Shown here: positions 1 through 11,700 of the stretch, in pieces
Position numbering within the stretch: the first letter of the stretch is position 1
Layout of the letters: each line of letters opens with the position of its first letter
Assembly: GCA_010015675.1 (NCBI GenBank)
Contig: ML976980.1
Coordinates: forward strand, 768,966 to 806,509
DNA from: Byssothecium circinans
Lineage: Eukaryota; Ascomycota; Dothideomycetes; Pleosporales; Massarinaceae
Length of the DNA: 37,544 bases
Direction of reading: 5' to 3'
Program-made: the position numbers and the translations under genes
Notes under the pieces: generated by a model
The model's input: only the letters and a program-made list of their open reading frames with translations
Told to the model about the DNA's origin: nothing
Databases searched by the model: none

Positions 1-508
1 CCAATTTGTATAGGACTAGATTGACTTGAATGAATTGGGTTTTGCAATCAATTCAATCAATCTTATCAATCCAGATGGCTTGTTGCGGACTCTGGTGACT
101 CCGCGACGGCGATGACTACACCTACGTAGGGTATATAGTCGCTCAGATTAATGAGGAATGTGCGCTTTGACTGTTGTTTTATCAAATTTCTTGAAACACG
201 GCCGAGTTCTGGGTGACAAGGTGTGATGCTAACGTCTTTCCGAGCTTTATTCTGGAGGTTAAGTGGCAGTGTCCTCGACATGTGCTATCTTCCTTGCGAC
301 ACACGGTTCCGTGCTATTTCGACTTCCTCTTCTAATCCGTAATCACTGTAATCAGTGGCTTTTCTTTGAGATCGTCACGATAACCGTTTACGGGCCTCGA
401 ATCAAGAGAGGTGAAGGAACAAAAACTGGAATCGGATGCTTAATCTACATGGCATAATAGGGACTCCTAGACGTGCCAAACATCCCAATATCACGCTGAT
501 GGCCATCC
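1..508. other. intergenic, no gene seen
   Basis: I see no supported gene here. Short open frames exist on both strands but lack recognisable domains and splice structure. The first 60 bases are rich in caatcaattcaat-like runs, resembling in composition the inner part of the MITE at 8.1 kb, but not enough to call a copy. The 3' end of the truncated dehydrogenase gene begins at 509. Confidence 0.6.
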
Positions 509-1150
509 TTAGCGCACCGTAAACCCACCATCCACCGGCAATGCGATCCCGGTAACGTAGCCACTCTTTGTCGAGTCGGCGAGCCACGTCGCTGCTCCAG
601 CCACGTCGCCTGGGGTACCTAATCGGCCCGCGGGGATGCCGGCATCAAGATACGCCGCGAACTCGGGAGATGCGTCCACAATGGGCTGCAGCATGGCTGT
701 GGAGATGTCTATTTGTGTGGTGTTGTCAGGAAAGGCCCAGAACACCAAACAGCAGCCGGCAGGGACTTGAGGGAGGGGGAAATGGATGCCAACTTACAAC
801 CTGGCAAAATCGCATTACACCGAATGCCTAGATCAGCGTACTCGAGGGCCGTTGCTCGGGTTAAACCAATGATGGCGGCTTTCGCCGCGCAGTATGCGGT
901 ACAACGCATGAGGCCCACCACGCCGCCAATGCTCGACACATTGATCAATGTCCCACGGAATCCCGAACCATTGGGTGTTTGGGTAAGAAACTGTGCGATG
1001 GCATGCTTCGGTCCAAGGAACACACCATTGACATTGGCAGAACTGAATGGAAAGCATGTCAGAACTCACTTGTAGCAGCGCGCCAAAGCAAGTGGGCGTG
1101 GCGAAAGGAGAACTCACATGGTCTTGTTCCATGTAGCAACATCCATCTCA
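509..1150 (-). pseudogene. short-chain dehydrogenase/reductase, 5'-truncated
   Basis: This is the C-terminal part of a classical NAD(P)-dependent short-chain dehydrogenase. Read on the minus strand, predicted exons are about 1150-1118, 1042-798 and 708-509, ending in TAA at 511-509. Both introns (1117-1043 and 797-709) have GTGAGT or GTAAGT donors, a ctgac branch point and an AG acceptor, and joining them keeps the frame. Visible SDR landmarks are VATWNKTISANVNGVFLG (helix before the active site), the INVSS serine, the catalytic YCAAK tyrosine/lysine pair, LPGYISTAM after the second splice, and a PVDGGF C-terminus. The N-terminal third, with the TGxxxGxG cofactor loop and NNAG motif, is missing: upstream of about 1150 the frame meets a stop and the homology ends. 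It faces away from a polyketide synthase fragment starting within about 45 bp, so it was probably a tailoring enzyme of that pathway. It cannot bind cofactor as it stands. Confidence 0.85.
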
Positions 1151-1176
1151 TGAGAAAGGTTTAATTTGCGAAGTCA

Positions 1177-4100
1177 TTGACGCGAATGGTGGAGTATTCG
1201 ATAAAGGAGCGAGCAGTGAGAGGTCAACCTGACCATGATGTGTTGCTCGAAGTCGGTCCTCATCCTGCCCCACAGCGGCCGATTCGAGATACAGTCCAAC
1301 ACATCTCTGGGGCCAGACAGTTCGATTATAACCCCACTCTCGCGCGCGATAGCGACCCAATTCTCAGCCTAGCCAACTCCATTGGCCGCCTTCGGTGTTG
1401 GGGATGCACCATTGACCTCGCGAAGGTGGGCAGCCCGCACACACCCATAGGTGAGCTACAGGCATTGTCAGGTCTTCCCGCCTACGAATTTAACCACTCA
1501 CGGTCGTACTGGACGGAGAGCCGAATCAGCAAGGGCCTCCGCTTCAGAGAACAGAGGAGACATGAGTTGTTAGGTGTCCGAGAGTCTGATTGGAATCCGC
1601 TGCAGCCCAAGTGGCGCAATCTGATCCGGCTCTCAGAGCACAAGTGGATTCCAGATCACAGATTCGGAGAGCAACAGCTATATCCAGCGGCAGGAATGAT
1701 AGTAATGGTTATCGAAGCATGCCGTCAACTCGTTGGGCCCGGTTTATGCCCGGCCGGCTATCAATTCCATGACATAACCTTCCCCACCGGTTTTGCCGTG
1801 CCCCTGGACGCGGATACCGTGGAAGCACAGCTGCACTTAGATCCCTACAAGTCCACCCAAGGCTCGCAAGTTACACGATGGGACTTTCAAATCTTCGCTT
1901 GGGCCAACAACGCTTGGACCGCGGTCTGTCGAGGAACGATCGCTCTAGACTGGGCGCCGAAGAGGTCTCGCAGTTTTGATGCGGAGCGACTCAAGTCGTT
2001 GGACCTGGAAGAGCTTTCTCATAGTCAAACCGGCCAACACTGGGCAAAGGTACCCTCTGACCAATTCTATGAGAACCTGTCAGCCTGTGGGCAGAACTTT
2101 GGACCGACTTTCAAAACGCTCCGGGATTTACGGATTGGAGAAGACGGACGGGCGACTGCCTTAGTAGTCTTGGATGGTTGGAATGAGAAAGTTGAAGGGC
2201 AACCAAAAATTGCTCATCATGTAATTCACCCCACTGATCTAGACGGTATGCTCCAGGCAGGCGTGGCCGCATACAGTCATGGCGGTCACCGAACCATACC
2301 GGTCCTACTTCCCACTAGGGTGCAAGCCCTTTGGATCTCGCACGACCTGATAGACCGAAAGCCCCATCAAGAGATGCGTATCCTTGCCCGGACCGCTTTC
2401 CAAGGATATCGGGAGGCAGACTTCGTGATCGGAGCTGTCGACATGGAGAATAAAGTGCAGCTTCTGGTGGAAGGATTCCGACAGACGGTACTGAATGGCC
2501 CAGATTCGGATGCCGATCAAAATCCGGTTCGATCCTGCTTCACCGTGGACTGGCGACCTGATATTGATCTTCTTCCGCCAAGTGAGATTGAGGATCTGTG
2601 TAGCAAGGCGGTGGACCCACGCACAATGGTTGCCGGAGGTGAGGTGGACCGGCAGGAGTTGGTCAGCCAGTTCTACTTGAAGCGGGCTCTGCAAACGGTG
2701 TCGTCGGGCCAAATCGAGGGTTTCCCGTCGCACTTGAGGAAATATATGAGCTGGGTACACCACGCCTTCGATAGCGAGCAGTTCGAGCGTCTTCTTGAAG
2801 CCCATCCAGCCCTGGTCGCGGACGAAGTATCACGAGACGAGTTCCTATCTCAGGTTGCCGAGGAATCAGCGGCCAGCAAGATCATTGTTACCACGGGCCG
2901 AAATTTTGGGGCCATCATTCGAGGAGAGCTTGATCCGCTCGAATTGTTTATGGGAGGTGAGAAGCTCCTGGAGGAATTTTATACCGGAGCCTCGTTCGAG
3001 ACCTGCTTCACGCAATTGACGACTTATATCGACCTGATGGCCTACAAGAGCCCGGCACTGAACATCCTGGAAGTAGGTGCTGGAACTGGAGCAATGACTA
3101 GGAGAATTCTCGAGCGTCTTACGCGTTATACGAATCGAACAGATGACCGAGCTGATATTCCCCGGCTGCAGAGCTACACCTTCACCGACATCTCCCCTGG
3201 ATTTTTTATAGAAGCCAAGGAAAAACTGGAAGCCTACTCGGACCGTATGGAATACGCCGTATTCAACTTGGAGAAATGCCCACAAGAACAAGGATTCAAA
3301 AAGGGGCAATATGACGTGATCGTTGCGAGTCTGGTGTTGCACGCAACCTCCAATTTAGCCCAGACGTTGCAAAGAATCCGTACCTTGTTGAAACCGAACG
3401 GCAAATTGGTGGTACTCGAGCCCACCGCACCGGAAAAAGCTCGTATGTCATTCTTCTTTGGACTGCTCCCGGGTTGGTGGCTTGGCGAGGAGCAAGAGCG
3501 GGAATTGTGCCCTCTCCTTGATGAAGCCAGATGGCATCAGATTCTTCAGGAAACCGGATTTTCGGGGATGGATGTCAAGCTTCCTGACCATAACGATATA
3601 TCGATGCGGTCCTTTACTGGGTTTGTCTCAACGGCAACGGAATTCCAATCAGAACTCAGTGCATGTGAGGATCCACCGAACATCATCGTCATCGCTTCGG
3701 AGAAGTCCGAAACACAGAACCACCTTGCGCAAGAGGTAAAGAAAATCCTCGAGCGCGAAGCGCGGGACGTAAGTGTCCTTTCTCCGAAACAAACAGCCGC
3801 CATCGATCTCCATCACCGCCAGTGCATTTCGCTCCTCGAGACGGACACCTCATTCTTTGAAAGCATAGGAGACGAGGACTGGGTCTGGTTCAAAAACGTG
3901 CTGAGCAATGCTCAAGGATTTCTTTGGGTCACACGTGGTGGCACCTTGTCCGAATCGACACCTAGTCGTGCGCTCGTCAAAGGGCTTGGACGAGCGATTC
4001 GAAGTGAGAATGTAGACGCACATTTCATCGAACTGGCCCTCCAATCCGAGACGGCGGAGGAGCGAGCAATTTCTCATATAGTTCAGGTGTACCGACAGTC

Positions 4101-6481
4101 CTTGCATCTACATGAGGGGCAGCGCGAGTCAGAATTCATCGAACACGACGGACATCTGTGCATTGGCCGCGTGGCGGAGGCTACGTCTCTCAACTGGAAG
4201 CTTCACCAGGCTATGGGTCATCGGCATCCCAAACTCCAAGCGTACGGCTCGAGGCAGAACAGAGCCTTGAAGCTCACAATTGGAACTCCCGGGCTATTGG
4301 AAACCCTCTGTTTCGACGACGAGCTCAACGAAGCTCCACTCGGCCCGGAAGATGTCGAAATCGATGTCAAGGCAGTTGGAGGAAGCCTCCAGGATGCCTT
4401 GGTCGTGACAGGGCAAGCGTCGTCCAGCGTTCTCGGTCAAGAATGCTCTGGGGTAGTCACACGATCGGGTCCACAAAGCGGCTATCAGGCCGGTGATAGA
4501 GTCGCCGCCTGCACTAGGTCTGGAGCGTACAAGAGTCTGGTCCGAACGGATGCCAGTGCAGTGATGAGAGTGCCAGAGGGCATGACTCTTATCACTGCAG
4601 CTACGATACCCTCCGCCTTTGCGACGGCCTACTATTCACTCGTCATGTTGGCAAACATCCAGCAAGGCGAGTCAGTCCTTATCCATTCCGGAGCGAGTGA
4701 TGTAGGACAGGCCGCCATCCAAGTCGCTCAGAAACATGGAGCTCGAGTTTTTACTACCGTGGGCGTGGCCGAATGCAGAAGATTTCTCACAGACACGTAC
4801 CAGATCCCAGAGGAGAATATCCTGTCTATTCAAGATCCTGACTTGGTCATCAAGATCTTGGCCATGACGGGGACAGGCGTGGATGTGGTCTTTGGCTCCC
4901 ACGGGTCTGAGAGCCGACAGGCGTCGTGGGCCTGCGTCGCACCACTGGGGAGGTTTTTGGAACTCGCGGCCAACCAGATGAATCCATCCACAGAAGGCGT
5001 TCCGACAGGACCGCTAGCAAAGGGTATATCACTCCACTCGGCCTGTCTCGACGTCATCATGGGAGGATCCAAGCCGATCATGAGGAGGATCATGGATGGA
5101 GTGGCCCAACTGTTCACGGGCGACAATGCGACACTTGCTCCCAAGCCGGTTCAGGTTTATTCTCTTGCACAAACTGAGAGTGCGTTCCGGTTCATACTGG
5201 ATGATAAAAGTTATGGCAAGGTCGTGGTCGAGATGCGACCAGAAGACGAGGCCCCAGTGCTGCCGTCGTTGCTACCATCATATTACTTCGAGGACCAAGC
5301 CACCTACGTGATCGTTGGTGGCCTGGGAGGATTGGGTAAACAAATGGTGCGGTGGATGGTTCAACGAAGGGCGCGCCACTTCCTTCTCCTCTCACGATCC
5401 GGTTCCGAGGGCAATGAGGCGGCATGAGGCTTGATGGAAGAGATGGCCGCCAAGGGGGTTCGGATTCTCGCACCGCGCTGCGATGTGACGGATGAAGGGA
5501 GTGTCGCAGTAGCAATCGAGAAATGTGCGAGTACGATGCCGCCGATCAAGGGTTGTATCCAAGGGGCCATGGTTCTGCGGGTAAGTAGCATCTGATTCCC
5601 TACCTCGTGTACATCACACTAACAACTCCAAGGATGCTCTCCTCGAGTCCACCTCGACCGGCGACCTTCACGCCGTCCTCCGCCCCAAGACTGTCGGCAC
5701 GCTCAATCTTGTGCGGCACCTCCCGCATGATCTTGACTTCCTCGTACTCTTGTCCTCAGTGTCTGGCATGACAGGCTCGCGTGGGCAGGCCAACTACGCC
5801 ATGGCTAATACGTTCCAAGACGGGTTGGCGCGGCGACTGGCGGCCGAGGGCCGCGCGTGCCTTTCGCTCAATCTGGGAAGCATCTTGTCCGTCGGCTTCG
5901 CCGCAGAGCACGACCTGACGGCTTCTCTGCGCCGCGACGGCTTTGTCGGTCTGCCTGTTGCTACTTTCCTAGGCCTACTCGACTGGGCCTGCGATCCCAC
6001 CAACCGAACCGCTCGCGACCCCATGACCGCACAACTCGTCTCTGGACTCGCCGGCGCGCAGTGTCTCGATCCTGACCACTTCCGCGGCGTATACTGGGCG
6101 TCCAAGCCCATGTTTCGACCCTTGCTCCAACTAAGCACAGCAGCGGTCCGCAACGACCCCACAGATGCGAAGGTCCCAACAAAGAACAACTTCACGGCGC
6201 AAACAGCGAACGCCGAAGATGCTTCGGCTTTATTCGAGGTAGCGTTGGCAGCCCTCACCGATCGACTGGCAAGACTGTTGGCGGTGCCGGTGGAAGACAT
6301 TGATCACAAACGACCTGTCACGGCATTTGGAATCGACAGCTTAATCGGCCTTGAGCTGCGCCAATGGGCCAAGAAGGAGTTGAAGGCTGATATAACTGTT
6401 CTAGACATTATGCAAACTAAGAGCGTGGAAGCGCTTGTGGAGATTATAGTAGCCAAGTGTTCCAGGCAAGCCTCAGCGTAG
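1177..6481 (+). pseudogene. highly reducing polyketide synthase: partial AT-DH-cMT-ER-KR-ACP, with stop codon in KR
   Basis: This is the C-terminal two-thirds of a fungal highly reducing iterative type I PKS. The open frame 1177-5427 (TTG; first ATG at 1186) has no true start. It opens inside the end of an acyltransferase (LLEVGPHPAP, residues about 24-33). Then follow a dehydratase with the catalytic His (WIPDHRFGEQQLYP, H161) and Asp (HPTDLDGMLQ, D356); a C-methyltransferase with the SAM loop VGAGTGAM near 633-640; an enoylreductase with LIHSGASDVGQAAIQ near 1168; and the start of a ketoreductase (GGLGGLG near 1380). TGA at 5425-5427 stops the frame, yet the same frame continues to a 52-bp intron (5581-5632, gtaagt, cactaac branch). 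It then shows the KR active site (LLSSVSG, QANYAMANTF) and an acyl carrier domain with FGIDSLIGLE, stopping at 6479-6481. About 900 N-terminal residues, including all of KS and most of AT, are absent, so it cannot extend a chain. TGA could be a mutated CGA (Arg). The product is unknown. Confidence 0.92.
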
Positions 6482-7219
6482 GATACTGTTACCATAGGTA
6501 TCAAGCGTCTATTTCTTTCCCTGTAATTAAACATGGTTTCTACTTTTTTGCGAAGATAATAACGGTCCTATAGGATTGACCTATTGAATCTGTATGGCTT
6601 TGCTGCGTTAATCTTTAGTCTTAACTTGGCCAACATCGCCTGTCGTGTCTGTTTAGTCTCTGCAGTGAAATCGGGCCGGAGCTTAATTGTAACTGCCGGT
6701 ACGTCTTTGCCCGTCCCCACGAGGGTACCTGATCGCTATCTAGAGTGTCTCTGGCATAATTATCTCGGGTGGCCTTAGTTTTACCGTGTTGGCGGGGTTA
6801 GTGCGTAGGTTAGCTCAATGCGCACCCTAACATACTGTGGTGGACGGCGTAATGATCATCTGGAACACTAAAACAGTAGCTCAATATAAGGCTATTAAGC
6901 AACGTACCATAGCTGCTAACGCGATGTTTTTTGGTGTAGTTTGGAGATTCCATGGCAATATTGACTTTTCGTTCTTTATAGGTTGCTGGGGCTTTAACGC
7001 ACTCAGGGTATGATATTCATTCTAATCTGGCTGGATCTGGACAGCAAGACCGGTTCTCCGAAGGATCAGCTGCCAGGAAATGACCATTTGCCTATTTCCA
7101 GGGTAAATCCTGGCAGTTTACCAAAAGCAATCCAAACGCCAAGCTGATGGCTCAAAGACCCCAAAACCAAATAACCCCGAAACCAAATGACGCCACCTCT
7201 TGTAATAATTTGCACGCAG
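6482..7219. other. intergenic, no gene seen
   Basis: The stretch between the PKS stop and the next minus-strand gene holds only short frames without recognisable domains. I found no terminal repeats or target duplications. It should contain the 3' ends of both converging genes. Confidence 0.55.
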
Positions 7220-8589
7220 TCATCGCTTGCTGGAGTCTGCATATATTTCCTGATGGAATATATCCATGATTCGCAGCTCATCCAAGATCAGACAGTCGCA
7301 CATTTCAAGATCCGGGTTCCTTGCCACCATATGTTCGATCACTGACTCCCCATTACTCTCATCCATCATGTTGAGTAAGTGAAGTACGTAATGTGGGTTG
7401 AACTCGTTCAAGTCCTCGCTCGGTTCCCACCTAATTTGCTTCGCCCAAGTTCTCGGCCTCTCCCTTGCCTCCCTTTGATTTTCTTCGGCGCAGTGCATGA
7501 CGATGGCTTCATCCTGGAAACGGATGTTAGCGTGCAAACTCTATCCGGCTGTGAGAAATGAACCATACCTCCGTAAGGGGATATTCCCCTCGACTCAACT
7601 TTTGCTCCCGTTCTAGTACTCGGTCCTCGCCGTACTTCTTCATTTGCTCCATAAGCCTCTCCTCGTCCCGAGTTTCTCGGTAGTCTTGAAGCATCTGTTT
7701 CAGGTCCGTGACTGGGTCCGTGACCATGTGTTGTGTCCTAGGAAAGCGAGGAATGACCCCCATATGGCCATTTGTCACCCAGACCTTGATCGCTGTGACA
7801 TCGGTTGAGATAGTTAGGTCGTGAGTCGGGATCCGTACACCCTTCTCCACGGATCTCATCTTCATTCTTCGGATCTCTTGGATCTCGTCGGCTTTGTCTC
7901 CTGCTCGCGCTACTCAGGGAAATGCCACTGCGCTTCAATGCGTCCACCGTCTTTGTGTACCAGCCGTATTCGCCGAGGTGTACAGGATTCTTGGTCGTGA
8001 CTATATGCTGGATCCACTCTGTGTAATCTGTCATTTTGACCCCACTCGGCTTGATGTGAAGCGGGTCAAACGTTGGCGCCTGAAGCTGCTGGAGGCAGAC
8101 TTGGGAACAATCAATTCAATCGGCTCTGTAGAAACCACCGCTAACCCAATTAAGTAGGGGTTAAACCTATACAGGGAATTCTCTAGCCCGAATAGGTAAT
8201 CAATCAATTCAATTTCACTGCGCCAGCCCCACTTAATTGATTGTTCCCAAGTCTGGCTGGAGGTGCGTGTGGTCTGACGAGTTCAAGACTTCTTTTGCCG
8301 ACGCTAGGATGACCAACTGTCCGTCGAGACGTAGCGGTTCGTCTCTAATTGGCGATACTCCGCAGTCATTTCTGCCATGCATGACAGATGCAGAAGGAGG
8401 CGCTGGTGAGATGGGGGAAGTTGGCTGACTCTCCTTTCTACTCTTTTCTTGCCTCTGTTCCGACGTATCGTCCGCGTTCATCTGATACTCCATTGTCGCT
8501 TGGTCGATTGTGGCATTTCGGTTTGTTGTCTGCTCGGAGTCATCTACTCCCTGCGGCGCAACGCCTAGCAATTGACAGAGTCGATGCAT
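7220..8589 (-). pseudogene. unrecognised fungal gene, interrupted by a MITE and probably frameshifted
   Basis: I do not recognise the family. On the minus strand an ATG at 8589-8587 opens a polar N-terminal region that runs to 8264. A 160-bp MITE then brings an immediate TAA. When the MITE and one target copy are removed, the frame continues without a break (…HTHLQ joined to QLQAPTFD…) through MTDYTEWIQHIVTT and GEYGWYTKTVDALKRSG. Near 7905-7925 the convincing frame shifts by one base: one frame carries ISLSS, another carries ADEIQEIRRMKMRS, and no normal-length intron connects them. The rest is charged and helical (LMEQMKKYGEDRVLERE), crosses a good 55-bp intron (7568-7514, GTATGG donor, gctaac branch, CAG acceptor) and ends with TGA at 7222-7220. 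The in-frame continuity across the MITE supports a real former gene; its function is unknown. Confidence 0.6.
8096..8255. mobile_element. hAT-type MITE, 160 bp, with 8-bp target duplication
   Basis: The ends are perfect 21-bp inverted repeats starting CAGACTTGGGAAC (8096-8116 and 8235-8255). They are flanked by the identical 8-bp direct repeat gctggagg (8088-8095 and 8256-8263). An 8-bp target duplication with CAG…CTG ends is typical of hAT elements. The element has no coding capacity, so it would need a transposase supplied in trans. Its ends do not match hAT-1 or hAT-2 (CAGAGCTCG), so the source element is a different family not seen in this window. The perfect ends and duplication suggest recent movement. 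It inserts a stop codon into the minus-strand gene at 7.2-8.6 kb. Confidence 0.88.
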
Positions 8590-8767
8590 GGTGGCCTGCT
8601 GTGGCCTGCTGTGAGTTTATGACAATGCAGACTACACAGGCTCGAGAGTGGTGGAAGGTAGGTAAGACGGCTGTCGTTGCTTAGTCAATGGTATTAAGCG
8701 CGAGGTAAGTTGGGAGATACCTGCGGGCCTTATAGTGTGTATCGTGGCTGGCGCTTGCGGGGACAGG

Positions 8768-11700
8768 CAGAGCTCGTAATGTACGGAGCTCCGGATCCAT
8801 GGAGCTGTACGCCTTGCCTAATCGGGCAAAAATGAAACTTTTTTTAGGAGGCTCGAGACGTTGTTTCAGCACAGCTATTTATGTTGAAACCTTGGTTGTT
8901 TGACGTCGGCCGTCCCCCCTATAGCCAATATAGACGTCAATCGTAACTTAATAATCATTTAATATGTCCCAAAATCCCCTAAGGAGGCTTCGGAACACTC
9001 CAAGGAGGGCTTTAAGGCTTTCTACGCCCTAGATTACCCCATCCAGAGCCTCACCGTCGCCAGTTTCCACCCCGTCTCGCAGGCGCGCTGACCGTCGGCG
9101 TCCCGTCGACGTACTGTTAGACAGTGACGCCTTAGCTTATGAGACTGATGGCGGCAAAGGGCCTTCCAGAGGCCCTTAATCTCATGGAGGAACTCAAGAG
9201 GCTCGCCGGCGAGCTCTAAAAAGGCCTAGAGTGGCTGAATTTGACTACGACTAGGTTAATTATGACAAAATCCCTGGATACTTGGCGGATGAGCAGCAGG
9301 TTAGGAGACGCGCTGGCTACTAGCTGTACGGAGTACCCTTACAGCGTATAGAGGATAAGACACAGTGGTATCTTTGTAAGTACTGTTACTTAAAGGATTC
9401 TCCGCACAATGCCATTTTAAAGGTTAACGGCGGAGGCGGCGTCCTTAATCACCTCCGCGCGCGCCATACAGAGCAGTACAATTACGTAAGGAGCCTCCTA
9501 GTTAAGGCTCCCAGCACTAACAAAGGCATATCATCTATCTTGGCTACTTTAGATGATAAGGATCCTGTAAAACAAGCTATACATAGTAAAGCTGTAATAG
9601 TGTTTAATCCCCAGGGCATACAGAAGGACCTACTTACTTAGATTGTAGCCGACAAGATTCCCTTCTACAAGCTGAGTAGCGAGTATTTTAGGAGGTTACT
9701 TAGCCATATAGAGCTTACTGGCCAGAGCCTCTTGCCCAACGATCGAACGATGCGGAACTAGGTCCTTCAATAGTTTAAGGCTAAGAAGGAGGTTCTTAGG
9801 AAAGCCTTGAAGGATTGCCCTAGCAAAATACATCTATCCTTTAACGGGTAGACTAACTAGAAGATACATGGACTACTTGCAATCATCAGCCACTAGGTAG
9901 ATGTAAATAATAAGTGTAATACAGCCCTTCTATCTCTACAGGAAATAGAATCTCTACATACAGGAACTAATATAAGAAAGGCTATAGTACAAACGCTTAA
10001 GGCCTTTAAAATTAAGAAGAAAATAGGCGCATAGGCTTGTAATAACGCCTCTTTAAATAATTAAGCCCTTACGTAGCTAAGTGTAATTTTACACTTTAAT
10101 CCTGTTTACTAGAGGATAAGATGTGCCGGTCACATCTTTAATCTTATAGCTAGAGACCTATTTTACGGCTTTAATTATAAGATGTTTAACGTTTCTAAGA
10201 GAAAGCTTACTTCTCTAAAGGAGGAGACCAGCTACTATCGTAGCTATAGACTAATTTCTGTTATTTGATTAACTATAAACTAGATTTGCAAATCTCTAGG
10301 GCGGATACAACGCTTTGACGAGGCCTAAGGCTACATTTAGAGAGAGGAAAACCCTAGGGGAGGTCGTACGCTAGATCCCCTAGTGTTACTTCCTAATAAT
10401 AATACTTAGTAAGTAACTTTTTATATAATATCTTATTTTTAACTATAGTACTAAATTGTTTCTCCATAACTACCACTCTAAATTAGCCTCAATCCTATCG
10501 TGGGCAACTTAATTTGATATTGCGCGACTGTAGAGTTATCTTTAGTAGAGCTAGCGGAGTTAAACTCTAAACTTTAAGTAGAGCGCGTTAACACCTAGTA
10601 ATAGCTGACTTTTCTATAGGTAGAATTTGACGGTGGACATAATTAAACGCGCCTACTAGCTACGGCGTGTTCTAGATTACTTCTTTAGGCATGAGAAAGC
10701 TATATATGAGCTTAAGATTTAACCTATTAAGAAAAGTACAATAGGAAGTCATCCTAAGGACTTATTAACACGTTTTGTTATTAAACACTAGTTAATGGTA
10801 AAGGACTAGCAGCAAGTTAAAGAGATTCTAAAGGTCCTTATACTATTTTAAAAGGCTACTTTAAAGCTTGAAGGACGTCCTGATGAGTAGAAAGAGGAGC
10901 CTCTAATCATGTTAGTATCTCTTATACTTAATTTAATAATAGACGCCCTAGAGAAGCTGAAAACTTACACCCTACGGACCTATGGCAACAAAGGAATCTA
11001 CGTCAGCGTTGAGCAGGCCTAGAATAAGGCTTAGAAGTACTACAATTCGACTACTAAGAGTCTATTATACGCTGCTGCTATAATACTTAATCCTTGATGG
11101 AAAGTAGCTGGTTATACAGAGCTCTAGGGCAAAAATCACGCCGTGGACTAGCTTGCAAAAGTTAAATAATTCTTTAAGGATAATTATAGCAGTTTCCCTA
11201 CAATTACACGGGAGCCTTTAAAGCCTATTAAACGCCCTAATTCTACTCAGCAATTGAGGTACGGGTCCTTTAATTCCGCGATAGATTGACTGGGTAAGAG
11301 GTCTACGACGCTAGCGCCTATAAGAACTGTCGATGACGAGATTACTGCGTACTTATAGGAGGATTACACTAGCAGCTTACATCCCTCTAAGTACTAGAGG
11401 CTTCCTATCGTCTAGTCAAGGTATCCTAGGCTCTCTCGCATGGCAATTGACGTGTACGCTACGCCTGCTATAAGCGATGAACCTGAGAGAGTCTTCAGCC
11501 TAGGTGGAAATACAGTTACAGCACGTTAGGCATCTCTTATTAAAGATACACAGGAAGCTCTAGTTTGCCTTAGCTACTAGATAAGTAATCTTAACATAGA
11601 ACTAGAGTTACTAGGAACAATCGAATAGAGCCCTCAAAGCTCTGTATAGAGCTCTCAGGCTAGCGGCAGCCAAGGCTTCTCAATGGGCGACTTTGACGTG

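Noticed and set aside
1..60. Possible MITE end at the window start
   Set aside because: The caatcaattcaat similarity to the 8.1-kb MITE is low-complexity only; no terminal CAGACTTGGG or duplication is present.
713..1075. Plus-strand open frame over the dehydrogenase
   Set aside because: It is antisense to exons with clear SDR motifs and good splice sites; a shadow frame.
5794..6300. 168-codon minus-strand open frame
   Set aside because: It lies antisense to the KR-ACP part of the PKS in GC-rich sequence and has no domain of its own.
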